DNA from: Pseudophaeomoniella oleicola
Lineage: Eukaryota > Ascomycota > Eurotiomycetes > Phaeomoniellales > Phaeomoniellaceae
Direction: 5' to 3'
Length of the DNA: 64,000 nt
NCBI GenBank assembly: GCA_003868215.1
Contig: QWDQ01000013.1
Location: 124,001 to 188,000, forward strand
A program made the position numbers and the translations under genes. Below are positions 23,146-33,643 of this stretch, piece by piece. Numbering within the stretch: the first letter of the stretch is position 1; each line of letters opens with the position of its first letter. Below the pieces are notes generated by a model. The model searched no databases. It saw only the letters and a program-made list of their open reading frames with translations, and had not been told where the DNA came from.

Positions 23146-24426
23146 ATGTCTGCCTCTCTACCGGGCAGTCGTGAACTGCCCAGGTCGCAGTATGATCTGT
23201 CGACGTACTGGGGACGGGTTAAGGAGTCGGCGCAGATCTCAGATCCAAGGTAAGGAATTGATCTCTTCTATTTCTGAGGCTCAAGATTGGAGTATCCTGT
23301 GAAAGAGTCAGGGAACACGGGGATGACAATATGTTTGCATGTTTGGGCATGAAGCTGTGCTTCGTCAATATGGTCGAGATAGAGGGCTAATGGAAGTGGT
23401 AGGACGCTACTAGTCTCATCTGCCGGACTTGAGCATGCGAAGCAACTCGTCACAGCATACAAGAAGGGGGAGATACAGAGTATGACGCCGGATTTATGGC
23501 AGGCGAAGAAGATTGTGGATTCTACCTTACATCCTGGTTCGTGGTGGTATACAGAATGGTTATCATTGCGGCACAGACTGACCGTCTTCCAGATACTGGT
23601 GAACCAGTGGTCTTACCTTTTCGAATGTCATCTTTTGTACTGTCAAACTTGGTTGTCACTGCAGGCATGTTGACACCTGGTTTGGGAGTATGACCACCCC
23701 CTGGACTTTGGAATTGGGTTATGGCTGATGACTATGTTACAGACGACGGGGACATTGCTCTGGCAAATCACCAATCAGTCGCTAAACGTTGCCATCAACT
23801 CGGCCAATGCCAACAAATCGACACCGTTGTCAACGTCTACAATGGTCAAGTCTTACTTCGTTGCCGTTTCAGCTTCTTGCTCCGTCGCACTCGGCCTGAA
23901 TGCGCTCGTCCCCCGTCTCAAGCGCGTTTCGCCGTCGACAAGAGTAATCCTGACCCGCCTGGTCCCCTTTGCAGCTGTAGCCAGTGCCGGAGCTCTAAAC
24001 GTTTTCCTCATGCGCGGCGAAGAGATACGCAAGGGCATCGACATCTACCCCAAACTCTCCGAAGCCGAGAAGAAGAAACGCGAAGCCTCGGGGGAAGAGA
24101 TCCCCAGCCTCGGCAAATCCAAAAAAGCCGCGACCCTCGCCGTCGGCGAAACCGCAGTATCCCGCGTCCTCAACGCGACCCCGATCATGGTCCTCCCACC
24201 CCTCATCCTCGTGCGCCTCCAGAAGATGGACTGGCTCAAGCACAGACCGCGGCTCGTGCTGCCGACCAACCTGGCCCTGATCTTCACGACCTCCATCTTC
24301 GCGCTCCCGATCGCCCTCGGCGTTTTCCCGCAGCGCCAGACCGTCAGCGCGAAGAGTTTGGAGGAAGAGTTTTGGGCAAAGGGAGGCGGGGAGGACGATT
24401 TGGTCGAATTCAATCGGGGAATATGA
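23146..24426 (+). CDS. FSF1: Sideroflexin Fsf1, mitochondrial inner-membrane carrier
   Basis: Four exons, 23146-23249, 23403-23536, 23593-23687 and 23743-24426, give 338 residues, the normal sideroflexin length, with introns of 153, 56 and 55 nt. The start MSASLPGSRELPRSQYDLSTY is typical of fungal Fsf1. The family signature HPDTGEP is present but split between exons 2 and 3. It is followed by LPFRMSSFVLSNLVVTAGMLTP and then NQSLNVAINSANANKS. Several hydrophobic segments follow (SYFVAVSASCSVALGLNALV, FAAVASAGALNVFLM, LIFTTSIFALPIALGVFP). Animal sideroflexins carry serine into mitochondria for one-carbon metabolism. The same substrate here is inference. The gene is convergent with adenylosuccinate synthetase. 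Confidence 0.92.
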
Positions 24427-24671
24427 GAGATACACGTGGATCATTTGTTCTATTTTACACATTAGAGAGTGAGAGAGAGGATATATGATTACTCTGTATT
24501 TGAACCAAAGATCTATCTTCCTACCTACCTACCTGGACCTGTACCATGCCATCCTATCCCATCCGCCCAATCTACATTTTCGTTTTGGCATAGATAAGTA
24601 GTCAATCAACCAACCAATCTGAGGGTAATCAGGTCATCAAGGGTGGTTTTAATCTTCTTCTTCTTCTTCTT

Positions 24672-24702
<31 letters not shown>

Positions 24703-25083
24703 TGATTTTATTTTTATAGAAGGTGTGTTTTCCTTTATGAATTCACTCCTAGATAGATAGATACCTTAGATACATGCACACATGCACACATGTACATACA
24801 ACACACGTACATCTATCTATACGCCTATACAGTAATCTATAAAACATATATCGACTTTATGAGATTCCTTCCTCTCTTCTTCTTTTTTTTTCTTGTCCCT
24901 TTCTTTCCCTTTTCGAGGGGGTCGTAAGTTAGTTGATTCGTTTGTAAGTTAATAAGCAAAACTCGCAGACTTTTTCCTTTTTCCTTCTAAAAAGATGAGT
25001 AATATATACTCCGGACCCTTGGCTCCATCTTACTTATTGCTGTACCATGTCCTGTCCTCTGTCTCACCTCGCTTCCTCTCATC
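24427..25083. other. Convergent 3' region with a CTT microsatellite
   Basis: Between the stop codons of FSF1 and adenylosuccinate synthetase. It contains a CTACCTACCTACCT patch near 24517, the CTT tract at about 24653-24701, a (CACA/TGCA)-rich stretch near 24775-24800 and T/C-rich DNA to about 24990. No gene seen. Confidence 0.5.
24653..24701. repeat. (CTT)n microsatellite, about 16 units
   Basis: An uninterrupted CTT trinucleotide run of roughly 48 bp lies between two convergent genes. On the minus strand it reads (AAG)n and would fall in the 3' UTR of either gene if transcripts overlap. Confidence 0.9.
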
Positions 25084-26530
25084 TTACCGCACGATCATAT
25101 CCTCACGTCTAGGTCCGGTTCCGATCCATTTGACCGGTACACCGACCTCCTTCTCGATGAACTCGACGTAGTCCCTGGCTTTTTGGGGAAGGTCGTCGAA
25201 CGTTTTGGCGCCCGTGGTTTCGGTCTTCCAGCCGGGGAAGGTCTTGTAATTCACCTTCAGTTTGGCCATCAGGTCAAGATCGGCAGGGTACTCGTTCACC
25301 TCTTGGCCGTCCAGGGAGTAGGACATGGCCACGCGGATCTCGTCGAAGGAGTCTAAGATGTCGAGTTTGGTCAGGTTGATTGCCGTATAGCAGTTTACTT
25401 GGGTGGAATATTTCACAATGACGAGATCGAGCCAACCACAACGACGTTTCCGGCCAGTGGTTACACCGAACTCTCGACCGATTCGTTGGAGAGCTTCCCC
25501 ATAAACGTATTCGGTTGGTGGAAGTTCAGGGTGAGCCATGGGATCTAATTCAGTCGGGAATGGTCCAGAGCCGACACGTGTGGTATAAGCTTTGACGACA
25601 CCGACGATCGCAGATCCAGGGGTGGTGAGAGCGAGAGGAGAAAGACCAGCAAGCCCAGTGAAAACACCGCCAAGCCCTGTGGAAGAGGATGTGACGAACG
25701 GGTATGTACCGTGATCCACATCGAGGAGGATAGCGTTAGCGCCTTCGATGAGGATGTTGTGTTCAGGAGCCTTCTGCCAGGATGCGAAGCCGTCTTGGGT
25801 AGCGACTTGAGCCGCGGGTGATGATGCACTCGAAAGCAGAGGAGTCTGTTGAACGATGAATGGAGCTAGTTGATCGCGGTATCCCTGAGACAACACGTTA
25901 GAAACATCGCATAGAACCCTTGTGGACTCGATGGCATACCCTGAATCTTTTTACTTCGTCTTCAAGGTCATAGTTCACCAGGGCTTCGTCCCCATAAAGC
26001 TTACGGTATGCTTTTTCTAGATCTCGTAACCTGTTTTCCCACCTATCTCCCTCACCGACAAGCATCCAGAACGGGACACCTCTCCTGGCAACCTTGTCGC
26101 TGTAACACGGACCAATACCCTTCCTTGTAGTGCCAATCTTTCCTCTTCCACCATCAATCTTGGCCGTGGTATCTTCAACAATGCCGTCCACTGCAGCATG
26201 GAGATCGAAACATATATGCGCTCGGTCACTGATCAGGATGCGATCCTTGACACCTTTCAGTCCCTTCGCGGCCAGCGCATCGAGTTCGGAGAAGAAGGAA
26301 GGCACGTGAACAACACATCCTGCTCCGACGAGATTGTGACAACTTGGATTGATCAGGCCCGAAGGAAGGATGTGGAAGTCGTAGGTGATATCGTTGACGA
26401 CGATGGTATGGCCAGCATTATTACCACCAGCGGCGCGGCAGCAGAGAGTTGCTTTCTGCGCAAGGATATCGACAAGTTTACCCTTGCCTTCGTCGCCCCA
26501 CTGGGCACCTAAGACGAGAGTGGTAGGCAT
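25084..26530 (-). CDS. ADE12: Adenylosuccinate synthetase
   Basis: Two minus-strand exons, 26530-25940 and 25884-25084, with a 55-nt intron, give 463 residues. The chosen start [18 protein letters not shown] is the family N-terminus. The frame is open 129 nt further 5', but that extension looks like leader. Catalytic D13 (WGDEGKGK) and H41 (NNAGHT) are present, as are [11 protein letters not shown], the ILIEGANA block, [32 protein letters not shown] and TKLDILDSF. The enzyme condenses IMP and aspartate using GTP, the first step from IMP to AMP, in the cytosol. Two Ala/Ser/Leu-rich insertions (around [13 protein letters not shown], and [13 protein letters not shown] after the STGLGG loop) make it about 30 residues longer than yeast Ade12. 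Confidence 0.95.
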
Positions 26531-27056
26531 GATGGGAAGATAATGAGGATCTAGAATATATTCAGAATTCCTTGCGACATTGAACGGCGCAAGGTGAATT
26601 GAACAAGCACGGCAATTGGGATCGTACTTAAGTGTACGATGACTCGTCTTTGGACGCAACCATTGGAAATTTGCGCCGCGGGGTTGGTCGGACCGAGAAC
26701 CCCTCGTAGTGGGGCAGCCAGATTCGAGTCATTGCAATCACCGTCATTCATTGTCGAACAGTCAACAGTCAACAGTGACTCCGAAGATGGAGGAGGGGCT
26801 GCTATATGTTCTAACCACTTGACTCTAAATCATATATTGTAGAAGATAGATGGCAGGCGGCATGGTAAGAGACAACGCCATGGTAGATCTTACCCGAAGA
26901 TAAATATATTTCTTCGCACATGCATTAAACTCCAAGCACCAGCAAAGAGGACCGGAACATGTGCGGAACTGACCTGCAGGGATGTGGCTTGTCAAACCAT
27001 AGGCGCACATCTCTCCGTGCACATTCGGACATGCTTTCCATTTCTTCATGTATGCT
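26531..27056 (-). other. Spacer between CCZ1 and adenylosuccinate synthetase
   Basis: 526 bp between tandem minus-strand genes. It should hold the ADE12 promoter and the CCZ1 3' end. No gene or clear motif seen. Confidence 0.45.
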
Positions 27057-29676
27057 TTATCTGTTCAGCGCGAGAAGCCCTTCCACCCATCGTCTAGCAT
27101 CTACCCCGATTCCTTCAGCGACTCTCGACCCACCCCCATTTCCGGCACCTCTGTCCGATCCACTAACTTCTCTTTCCCTCATAAGCCAACCGCCTTTACT
27201 TGGGACTCTCCTCTCCTTGCCATTGTTTGTAGCGTCACTGGCTTGTCTTACAAGAAACGCTTCACGTGGCTCATTATCCTCGATGCCTGACTTGGATGAC
27301 TGCGGGATGCGCATCCACAATACCCACCATCCTCTAGATGTCTTCGAGGTGCGCTCAATCTCATGGGGGAGGCAACGCGTAGCAAAGTAAGTATTCAATA
27401 TCTGCGTATGAACATTGAGAGCATCAACTCGGCTCCACGGACTGAACGAAGCGGACTGAGAAGCGATGGGACGCACGGAAGAAGACCCAGTCGGGATTCC
27501 CAATGTAAGCCAGGATCCGCTTGAACTAGGAAGAAGACCCTCTGCTGCGAGGGTTCCGGGAACAGGGATGTTGGCAATGCTAGTGTGAACGGTGATTTTG
27601 CGCGGGTCAAATACTAGATCATGGAGAGATGGAGCGGTAGACGAGCCGATAGACTGAGTGCTGCCCATTGCAGCTTCAATCCGGAGAGCCACTTTGGCAG
27701 GATCCGTTGAATTTAGAAGAGGTCTTTGAAGCGGCCCTAGTTGGTGATGTACGGAGCGGTAAAATGATGGGTATGTAAGGCTGGAGGTGTGAAGTGCGAA
27801 GATGAACGTGAACATGAAGGGTTGGTGGACGTAGACCGCCACTTGGGCTTTGTGATGTGCTACTGGTGTATCTGACGGTGAATTGTCATCAGCATCCGCC
27901 GATGTACTCAATCCGGGTACTTTTCTTTCCGTGGCAATGGTGATAGTTCGTAACAGAATACGGCGATCAGACTCCGAGACCCTGTCGGCGCTGTCGGTTT
28001 CGCCATCATCTTCGTCTTCCAAGTCGCCAACCAAGCCGATGAGAAACTTGCCAATCGACTCCTCTTTTAGTTGCTTGAACAAATGCTGCTCTTCATCACT
28101 GACCTCCGGAGTGGGGTCAATGTTCTGTAAGGGAGAATCATCTAATTTCTCTCCTTGGTTATCTTTGTCGGCGGCTTGAGGAGCGTTGTCGGTCTCGTTT
28201 TCTTCCTTGGATTGTTGCTGTGCTGTACGCGAAAGCGTGTTTCTGATATTGAAGGTCTTGGGAGTCAAACTCCATGCTGAGCCATACCCGAGGGTCAGAT
28301 ATTTGACCATAGTTTCTGTTCCTGACGCAGACGCTTCGCTTCCACTTTGTGAGGGTGGCTGGCTCCCATCACCATTGGGACCTGACGACTGCGCATCTTC
28401 GTCTACCTTCGCGGTTGCATTTTCGAGAGATTTATCTACCCCTCGGACAATTGGCGGAGGAATGCCGGGTGATGTAGCTTGGTTCCAAATCGCCGTTCTT
28501 CGCACAGAATCTGCTGCACGTCCAGGATCGAGTTGGTTTGAAGGTGACTGTGATTTGAGCCGTTGATCTGAAGCCATTTGCCCTTGAGGGTCTCTGACGC
28601 CTTTCCTCCTTCTGCGCCGATGACTCGAGGAAGGGTTTTCGTTGACGCCATAAGCATCTTGTCCGTATTTATGAATCCACTCCATCCAGTGCGAGACTGT
28701 CGCTAAACTGCGTTTCGAGAGAGCGCCAACTCCAGAGAAAAGAATGCCATCAGATGGCCTAGCATCTAACCCAGCTCCTAGCCACGGCACTTGTCTTTCT
28801 GTTGATGGTTGTTGTAACTTCTGCTCCCGCTCAGAGGGCTGCTTTGGCTCATCCCCGAACCTCGAGACAACCAAATCGACAAGGCCTTCCGTGCGTGAAA
28901 CGAAATCTTCAAGGACTTCTCTCTCGCCGCTTCCCCATTCTTCTTCCCCTACTCCGATGCCTAGCTCACCTCCAGCAGCTAGCTTGGTACCGTTGAAGAT
29001 CTCCACGGCAGGATTGCCGTGTAGCAGGACATCCCAATTCCAGACAAATCGAGACCAGAACCTTTCCAAAAGATCACAAAATTTCTTACGATCACACCTA
29101 GAGAACAGCTCGCTGAGCGATGCGGCATGATGTAGTAAAAATATAGAGTGAGCCCTTGTGAGCTGTCGAAGCAATAGCTGAGGTGGTGCAACTTCGCGAG
29201 AAGAGTATTCAACCTTCGCTTCGCTGTCGGATGAGGCTCGAGCAGACGGTAGACGAGTCAGCCGAATGGATGCAAGGATCCACCAACCCGGTTCGAATTC
29301 ATGTAGGACTATGCGAGACTTCTCGGTCTCAATTGTGTCGACGGGATTTCCGTCTGAGAAGTTTCTGTACGCACTTAGATCTCTGCAAGAGTAGTGATAG
29401 TGGTGTTGCTCTTACTAACCTAGCAAAATTCACCATCCCCTGCGCAAGACCAACCTGACGTAATTTCTCGTTTTCCTCCTCATGCTGGATAGCCTCATCG
29501 CCTTCTGGCCTGGGCCGTCGTTTTCGCCGTGTATGACTGTCTCTAGATGTGTAAAAGACAATTTGATCGCGTAGGTTGTCGTCATTATCTGCAAGTGAAG
29601 GATTATATATGGCAAGGAACGACAGTTCCGCCGGGATGATAGACGGGGTCTCCGAAGATGGAAAGGAAGAGGTCAT
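27057..29676 (-). CDS. CCZ1: Vacuolar fusion protein Ccz1
   Basis: Two minus-strand exons, 29676-29420 and 29364-27057, with a 55-nt intron, give 854 residues. The N-terminus has the Ccz1 longin signature: IPAELSFLAIYNPSLADNDD, DQIVFYTSRDS, LRQVGLAQGMVNFARNFSDG, then DTIETEKSRIVLHEFEPGWWILASIRLTRLP. The intron falls inside NFA|RNFS and joins the frames exactly. Later blocks (TMVKYLTLGYGSAWSL, KAQVAVYVHQPFMFTFIFALHT, PSFYRSVHHQLGPLQRPLL) match the rest of the family, separated by long acidic and Ser-rich inserts. Ccz1 pairs with Mon1 to form the guanine-nucleotide exchange factor for Rab7/Ypt7 on late endosomes, autophagosomes and vacuoles. It is divergent from RTT106 across 295 bp. Confidence 0.92.
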
Positions 29677-29971
29677 GTCATATCCATAACCCGCCTACTT
29701 TCTGGCGAAAGAGGCTTAAGCCAGGAAGGATGGTATGAGAGCCGCAAGAGCGAGGCGATTCGCGAACAAGAAAAAGCAGTTTATTGTATTCTTGCGACGC
29801 CGCCAACGATGATGTCGTTGCGGGACCCCGGTCGCGTCCCCACGCGCCAGCCCTGAGACGAACGAGGAGTAATTATCTCCTATTTCGTGATACGTAGTAC
29901 AGACTGTTTTGACCTGAGCCTGGTGTTTGAGGTTCCATCTTCCGCTGCTTTGAACTCAGCCGTACAACAAA
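29677..29971. promoter_or_regulatory. Shared divergent promoter, CCZ1 / RTT106
   Basis: 295 bp between opposing start codons. A GATACGTAGTAC word lies near 29888. Both promoters must be compact or overlap. Confidence 0.55.
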
Positions 29972-31676
29972 ATGGATATCGTAGGCCACGAGGAATTAAC
30001 TCGCGCTTTCTTCGGTGACCCCGGGCTCCAGCAGCGCGCTCTATCTTTTGCCAGTATGTGTCTTTGCGTCCATTCCATGTGTACTCTGTCTAACCTCGGT
30101 CCTAGCACAATCGCCCGAGAACAACGTTTTCATATCAGATGTTGCGAAGTATATACTGAACCTGAGTCGGTCGGTGGCGACAAATGGCGCAGCAAATGAG
30201 CAAGGCAACTCAAAAAAAAGGAAGCTTGAAGGGGAGTCAAATGGCATGCAAGTTGGCGAGATAAAACCGCGGTTTGAAGTCAAAGATGTGTCATTCTCAA
30301 TACCGCAGAGAAAGAAACTCCATTTAGAGCTGTCAAAAGAGATAATACAATTGAGGAACCCAGGCACCGGTCAGATTGAAGCGACCGAGAGCGTCAGGAA
30401 GTTTGGTACATTTCGATTGCGTTCCTATGTGTACGCTGTAATTGACTCGTAACAGCATACGCCGTCCGTCTCCCAGTCCCTGAAAAGACACAGAAACAGT
30501 ACAATTATTGCCTTATCCCCGAGTATGGGGAAGGCATTGGAAGGCGCAATCCAAAGCCAGATGCTACAGGTGACTCTATGGTATGGACTGTCAATCACGG
30601 GTCTCCAAAGAATGCCAGGCCTCTTGACGATGAATGGTCTCAAAAACTCGCATCGTCGGGAGATGCGGTTCTGGATGATGCACTGAATATCGCGCTGTCA
30701 ACGGCCGATATCAAGCTCACACAACCCGACCCGGACGAGTTTGCAAGCGCTATACCAGAAGCTCATAGGAAAGGAGAGAAGGCATATCATGTCAAAGCCT
30801 TCAGGGGCAGCAAAGATGGTACGTCACTGAAGTTGCTCAATCTTCAGATATTGTACTTACATTTTTTACTATTCAGGCTACCTCTTCCTCCTTTCCACCG
30901 GCATATTCTTCGGGTTCAAAAAGCCTCTCCTCTTCTTCCCTTTCGACTACATTCAGTCCATATCATACACTTCCGTGCTTCAGCGGACCTTCAATCTTGT
31001 CATAACTGTTACTCTCGCGCCCGATAACAACGCCGAGGATTTACCAGATACAGAAGAATTTGAATTTTCGATGATCGATCAAGCCGATTTCGCAGGTATT
31101 GACGCATACGTGAAACGTCACGAGCTAAGTGATGCAAGTATGGCGGCCGGTCGCCGTGCGAAGAAGTTGAACATCAACAAGCCTAAGAAAGGGGGTGCCG
31201 CAGATCCATCTGCCGCTGCGACCGGTGCAGAAAACGGCGAAGACGACGACGGCGAAGAAGAAGAGAGTGAGCTGAAAAAGGCCCAAGAGGAACTTGAACA
31301 ACAAGAGCAAGACTCGGAAGATGAAGAGGAAGAAGACTATGATCCCGGAAGCGATGGCGAAAGCGAGGGTAGCGGCTCCAGTAGCGACGAAGACGAACCC
31401 ACGCAAGGCCGCAAATCCAAAGACCTTGTTGCTGACGAACTGGGGAGTGAAGCCGAAGACGTCAGTGTCGATGATGAAGATGAAGATGAGGACATGGACG
31501 AGGAAGGAGATGACGAACATGGAGGACAGGAACTTGACGAAGAAGATGCTGTGGATGAGGAAGATGAATTGGCATCCCCGCAACAACATCGACCGCTTGC
31601 CACGGGCGTAGTCAAAAGCCATGTACCCGTCCAACTCGAAGAGCAACCGGATCCATACGACGAAGACCAGTTGTAG
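29972..31676 (+). CDS. RTT106: Histone chaperone Rtt106
   Basis: Four exons, 29972-30053, 30106-30405, 30456-30818 and 30877-31676, give 514 residues with introns of about 50-58 nt. Residues 1-80 hold the N-terminal part ([15 protein letters not shown]). The tandem PH-like core covers roughly 80-330 ([41 protein letters not shown], then [39 protein letters not shown], and [19 protein letters not shown]). This fold binds H3-H4 carrying K56 acetylation and loads it behind replication forks. A strongly acidic Glu/Asp tail runs from about residue 365 to 490. It is typical of the family and probably contacts histones. It acts in the nucleus. Each intron junction keeps the reading frame. Confidence 0.94.
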
Positions 31677-32703
31677 CGGAAAAGGGTTAATTGTACATTT
31701 GCGATATCGTTCTTGTTTTCCTCTGGTATGAACATTGTGCGAGAGAGAACGCTATTTCTGAAGACTCCTTCACTGTCACTGTCACTACCATCGGCATGCA
31801 CGTATGCGCCTGGTCTGATAGTCTTTATCGGAATGTTTTTGGAAAGCAAATATCTTGCCTCCTTCCTCCCACAAAACAAGTTGGAAGGTGTTACAATCGA
31901 AGTCCTGTTGGAGAGTGTTTGATGCATTTCTCTCTGTGTGTGCGTGTGCTTGACCAGATTGCCCGTCAGTATGATGTTGTCCACTTATAGTACCTGCATA
32001 CATACCCATCTCCGTGGATTTTGCCTTGTGCTCTTCACAAGGGCTTGGTCGGAGTTCCTGATAACATGACCTGGAACAAACTGTCCAATGGTAGCGGTGG
32101 TTAGTATCGGTTAGGGGACGCGATTCTAGCATGGATTTCAAACATAGGACCACTTCTGGGAAGGCATCTCATCGCCCACTATGGGATTCACCGTACGCGA
32201 GCATACAAGGCAGAAGAGCACGGTCCTCCAGAGGAGCGTTTTCTGAGATTTGGATCATTGTACGGAGCGCGAAACACACATGCCACTGAAGACACGGAGA
32301 AGATGTAGTAATTAAACAAAAAGACGACTCTGCATTTGCGAACTCCGATCTGAAATTTCCCTTTCCGATTTCGATTGACAGAAACGTCCACGCAAGTGCA
32401 ATTGAAACAATTGACAACGGAATGGGAAAAGGAGTTCCAAAAACCAGAGGTATTATGCTGCCCAGTGACCCCCTTCTTCCTCCAAAATGAAATAAAGACT
32501 CCGCTCGCAATCTCTTCTTAACCTTTACATCAACGTCAGGAAAACCCCCTATACTTTTTGGTATTGGATTCTTCCGTCGCTCAACAACAGGTGAAATCTG
32601 TGGTATTTTGTATGAAGACGCTCTCAGGTTGCTGATCATGAGTGTTGCGCCGATAGAAACTGCTGCACGTATCGGTGCGGGGAATCGTTGATGAATTGAG
32701 GAT
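31677..32703. other. Convergent 3' region, RTT106 / RHO1
   Basis: No gene called. A minus-strand frame of 236 codons stays open from 32879 to 32169, overlapping the last RHO1 exon and its 3' region in another frame. I regard it as chance because it has no recognisable domain and its N-terminal part is shadowed by RHO1. Confidence 0.45.
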
Positions 32704-33643
32704 CTACAAGAGAGTGCAATTCTTGCGCTTCTTCTGCTTCTTGGTGAGAAGCGCTGCTCGGGTTGCAGATTCAAACACTTCACGGACACCTTCGCCAGAC
32801 TTGGCGGAACACTCGAGATATTTGTGTGCACCGATCTTCTTGCGGACCTCCTCACCCTGCGAATCGTTTGGATCAGCATACATTTCTAACAGCAGGAACA
32901 AAGACAAATAGAGTGCGTTGACATGTAGGATGAATCTCGTACGTACCTGCTCTGGTGAAACTGGTTTCTGAGAGGTCTTGTGCAGCTCTTCAATGGTCTT
33001 AGGATCGTGTCGCAAATCCTTCTTGCAACCAACCAGGATGATTGGGAGGCCTTGACAAAAATGCAAGACTTCGGAAATCCACTATTCCTCGAGTATCAGC
33101 GCTGGATGCTTTTGTGCGTCGTTGTATGGACTCTTACCTTCTCTTGAACGTTATCAAGGGAATCTGGGGAATCGACGGCGAAGCAGATGAGAATGACATG
33201 TGAATCGGGGTATGACAAGGGTCGTAGACGATCATAATCTTCTTGACCAGCCGTATCCCAAAGGGCTAGTTCGACATGCTTGCCATCGACTTCGACATCG
33301 GCAACGTAGTTCTCGAAGACGGTTGGGACATAGACCTGAAGCCTCCAATTAGTTTCTATTTATATCGGTAACATGTTATTCATCAAGCGTGTCAACTATC
33401 CATCCGCCAGGAGATCAAATAGTCGAGGGTAGTCTTCGTCAGGGGTTACGAGTACGGGTTGCGCAGAATGCATACCTCTGGGAATGTTCCTTTTGAAAAC
33501 ACACTATATAGAACCAAGAGTTAGCAAGCTGAGAAATCCAGAGAAGTGAAGGCGAAGCCAAGATCAGTTCCTTACATCAATAAGCAAGTCTTTCCACAAG
33601 CACCATCCCCGACGATTACAAGTTTGCGGCGAATCTCAGCCAT
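32704..33643 (-). CDS. RHO1: Rho1 GTPase
   Basis: Five minus-strand exons, 33643-33576, 33503-33476 (only 28 nt), 33335-33138, 33081-32947 and 32856-32704, give 193 residues, the usual fungal Rho1 length. The GTPase motifs are all present: GDGACGKT (12-19), switch [34 protein letters not shown], the CKKDL guanine-specificity motif, and [15 protein letters not shown]. The C-terminus [12 protein letters not shown] has a polybasic stretch and a CaaL box, which predicts geranylgeranylation and membrane attachment. The Rho insert sequence [20 protein letters not shown] fits Rho1. Rho1 activates beta-1,3-glucan synthase and protein kinase C in cell-wall integrity signalling and organises actin at growing tips. 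It is convergent with RTT106. Confidence 0.95.

Noticed and set aside
23721-24488. 255-codon frame over FSF1 exon 4
   Set aside because: An out-of-frame shadow rich in Arg and Pro; the FSF1 frame is conserved.
26531-26659. 43-residue N-terminal extension of adenylosuccinate synthetase
   Set aside because: The family N-terminus is [15 protein letters not shown]; the upstream frame has no import-signal character and looks like leader.
29280-29300. Another B-box-like GGTTCGAATTC
   Set aside because: It lies within the CCZ1 coding exon and has no tRNA structure around it.
31125-31984. Minus-strand frames over the RTT106 tail (Ser-rich and Phe/Val-rich)
   Set aside because: These are antisense readings of a Glu/Asp-rich coding region, where stops are naturally rare.
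32169-32879. A 236-codon minus-strand frame overlapping the last RHO1 exon
   Set aside because: It is in another frame of a sure gene, has no recognisable domain, and its downstream part has biased Ser/Pro/Phe composition without a homologue I know.
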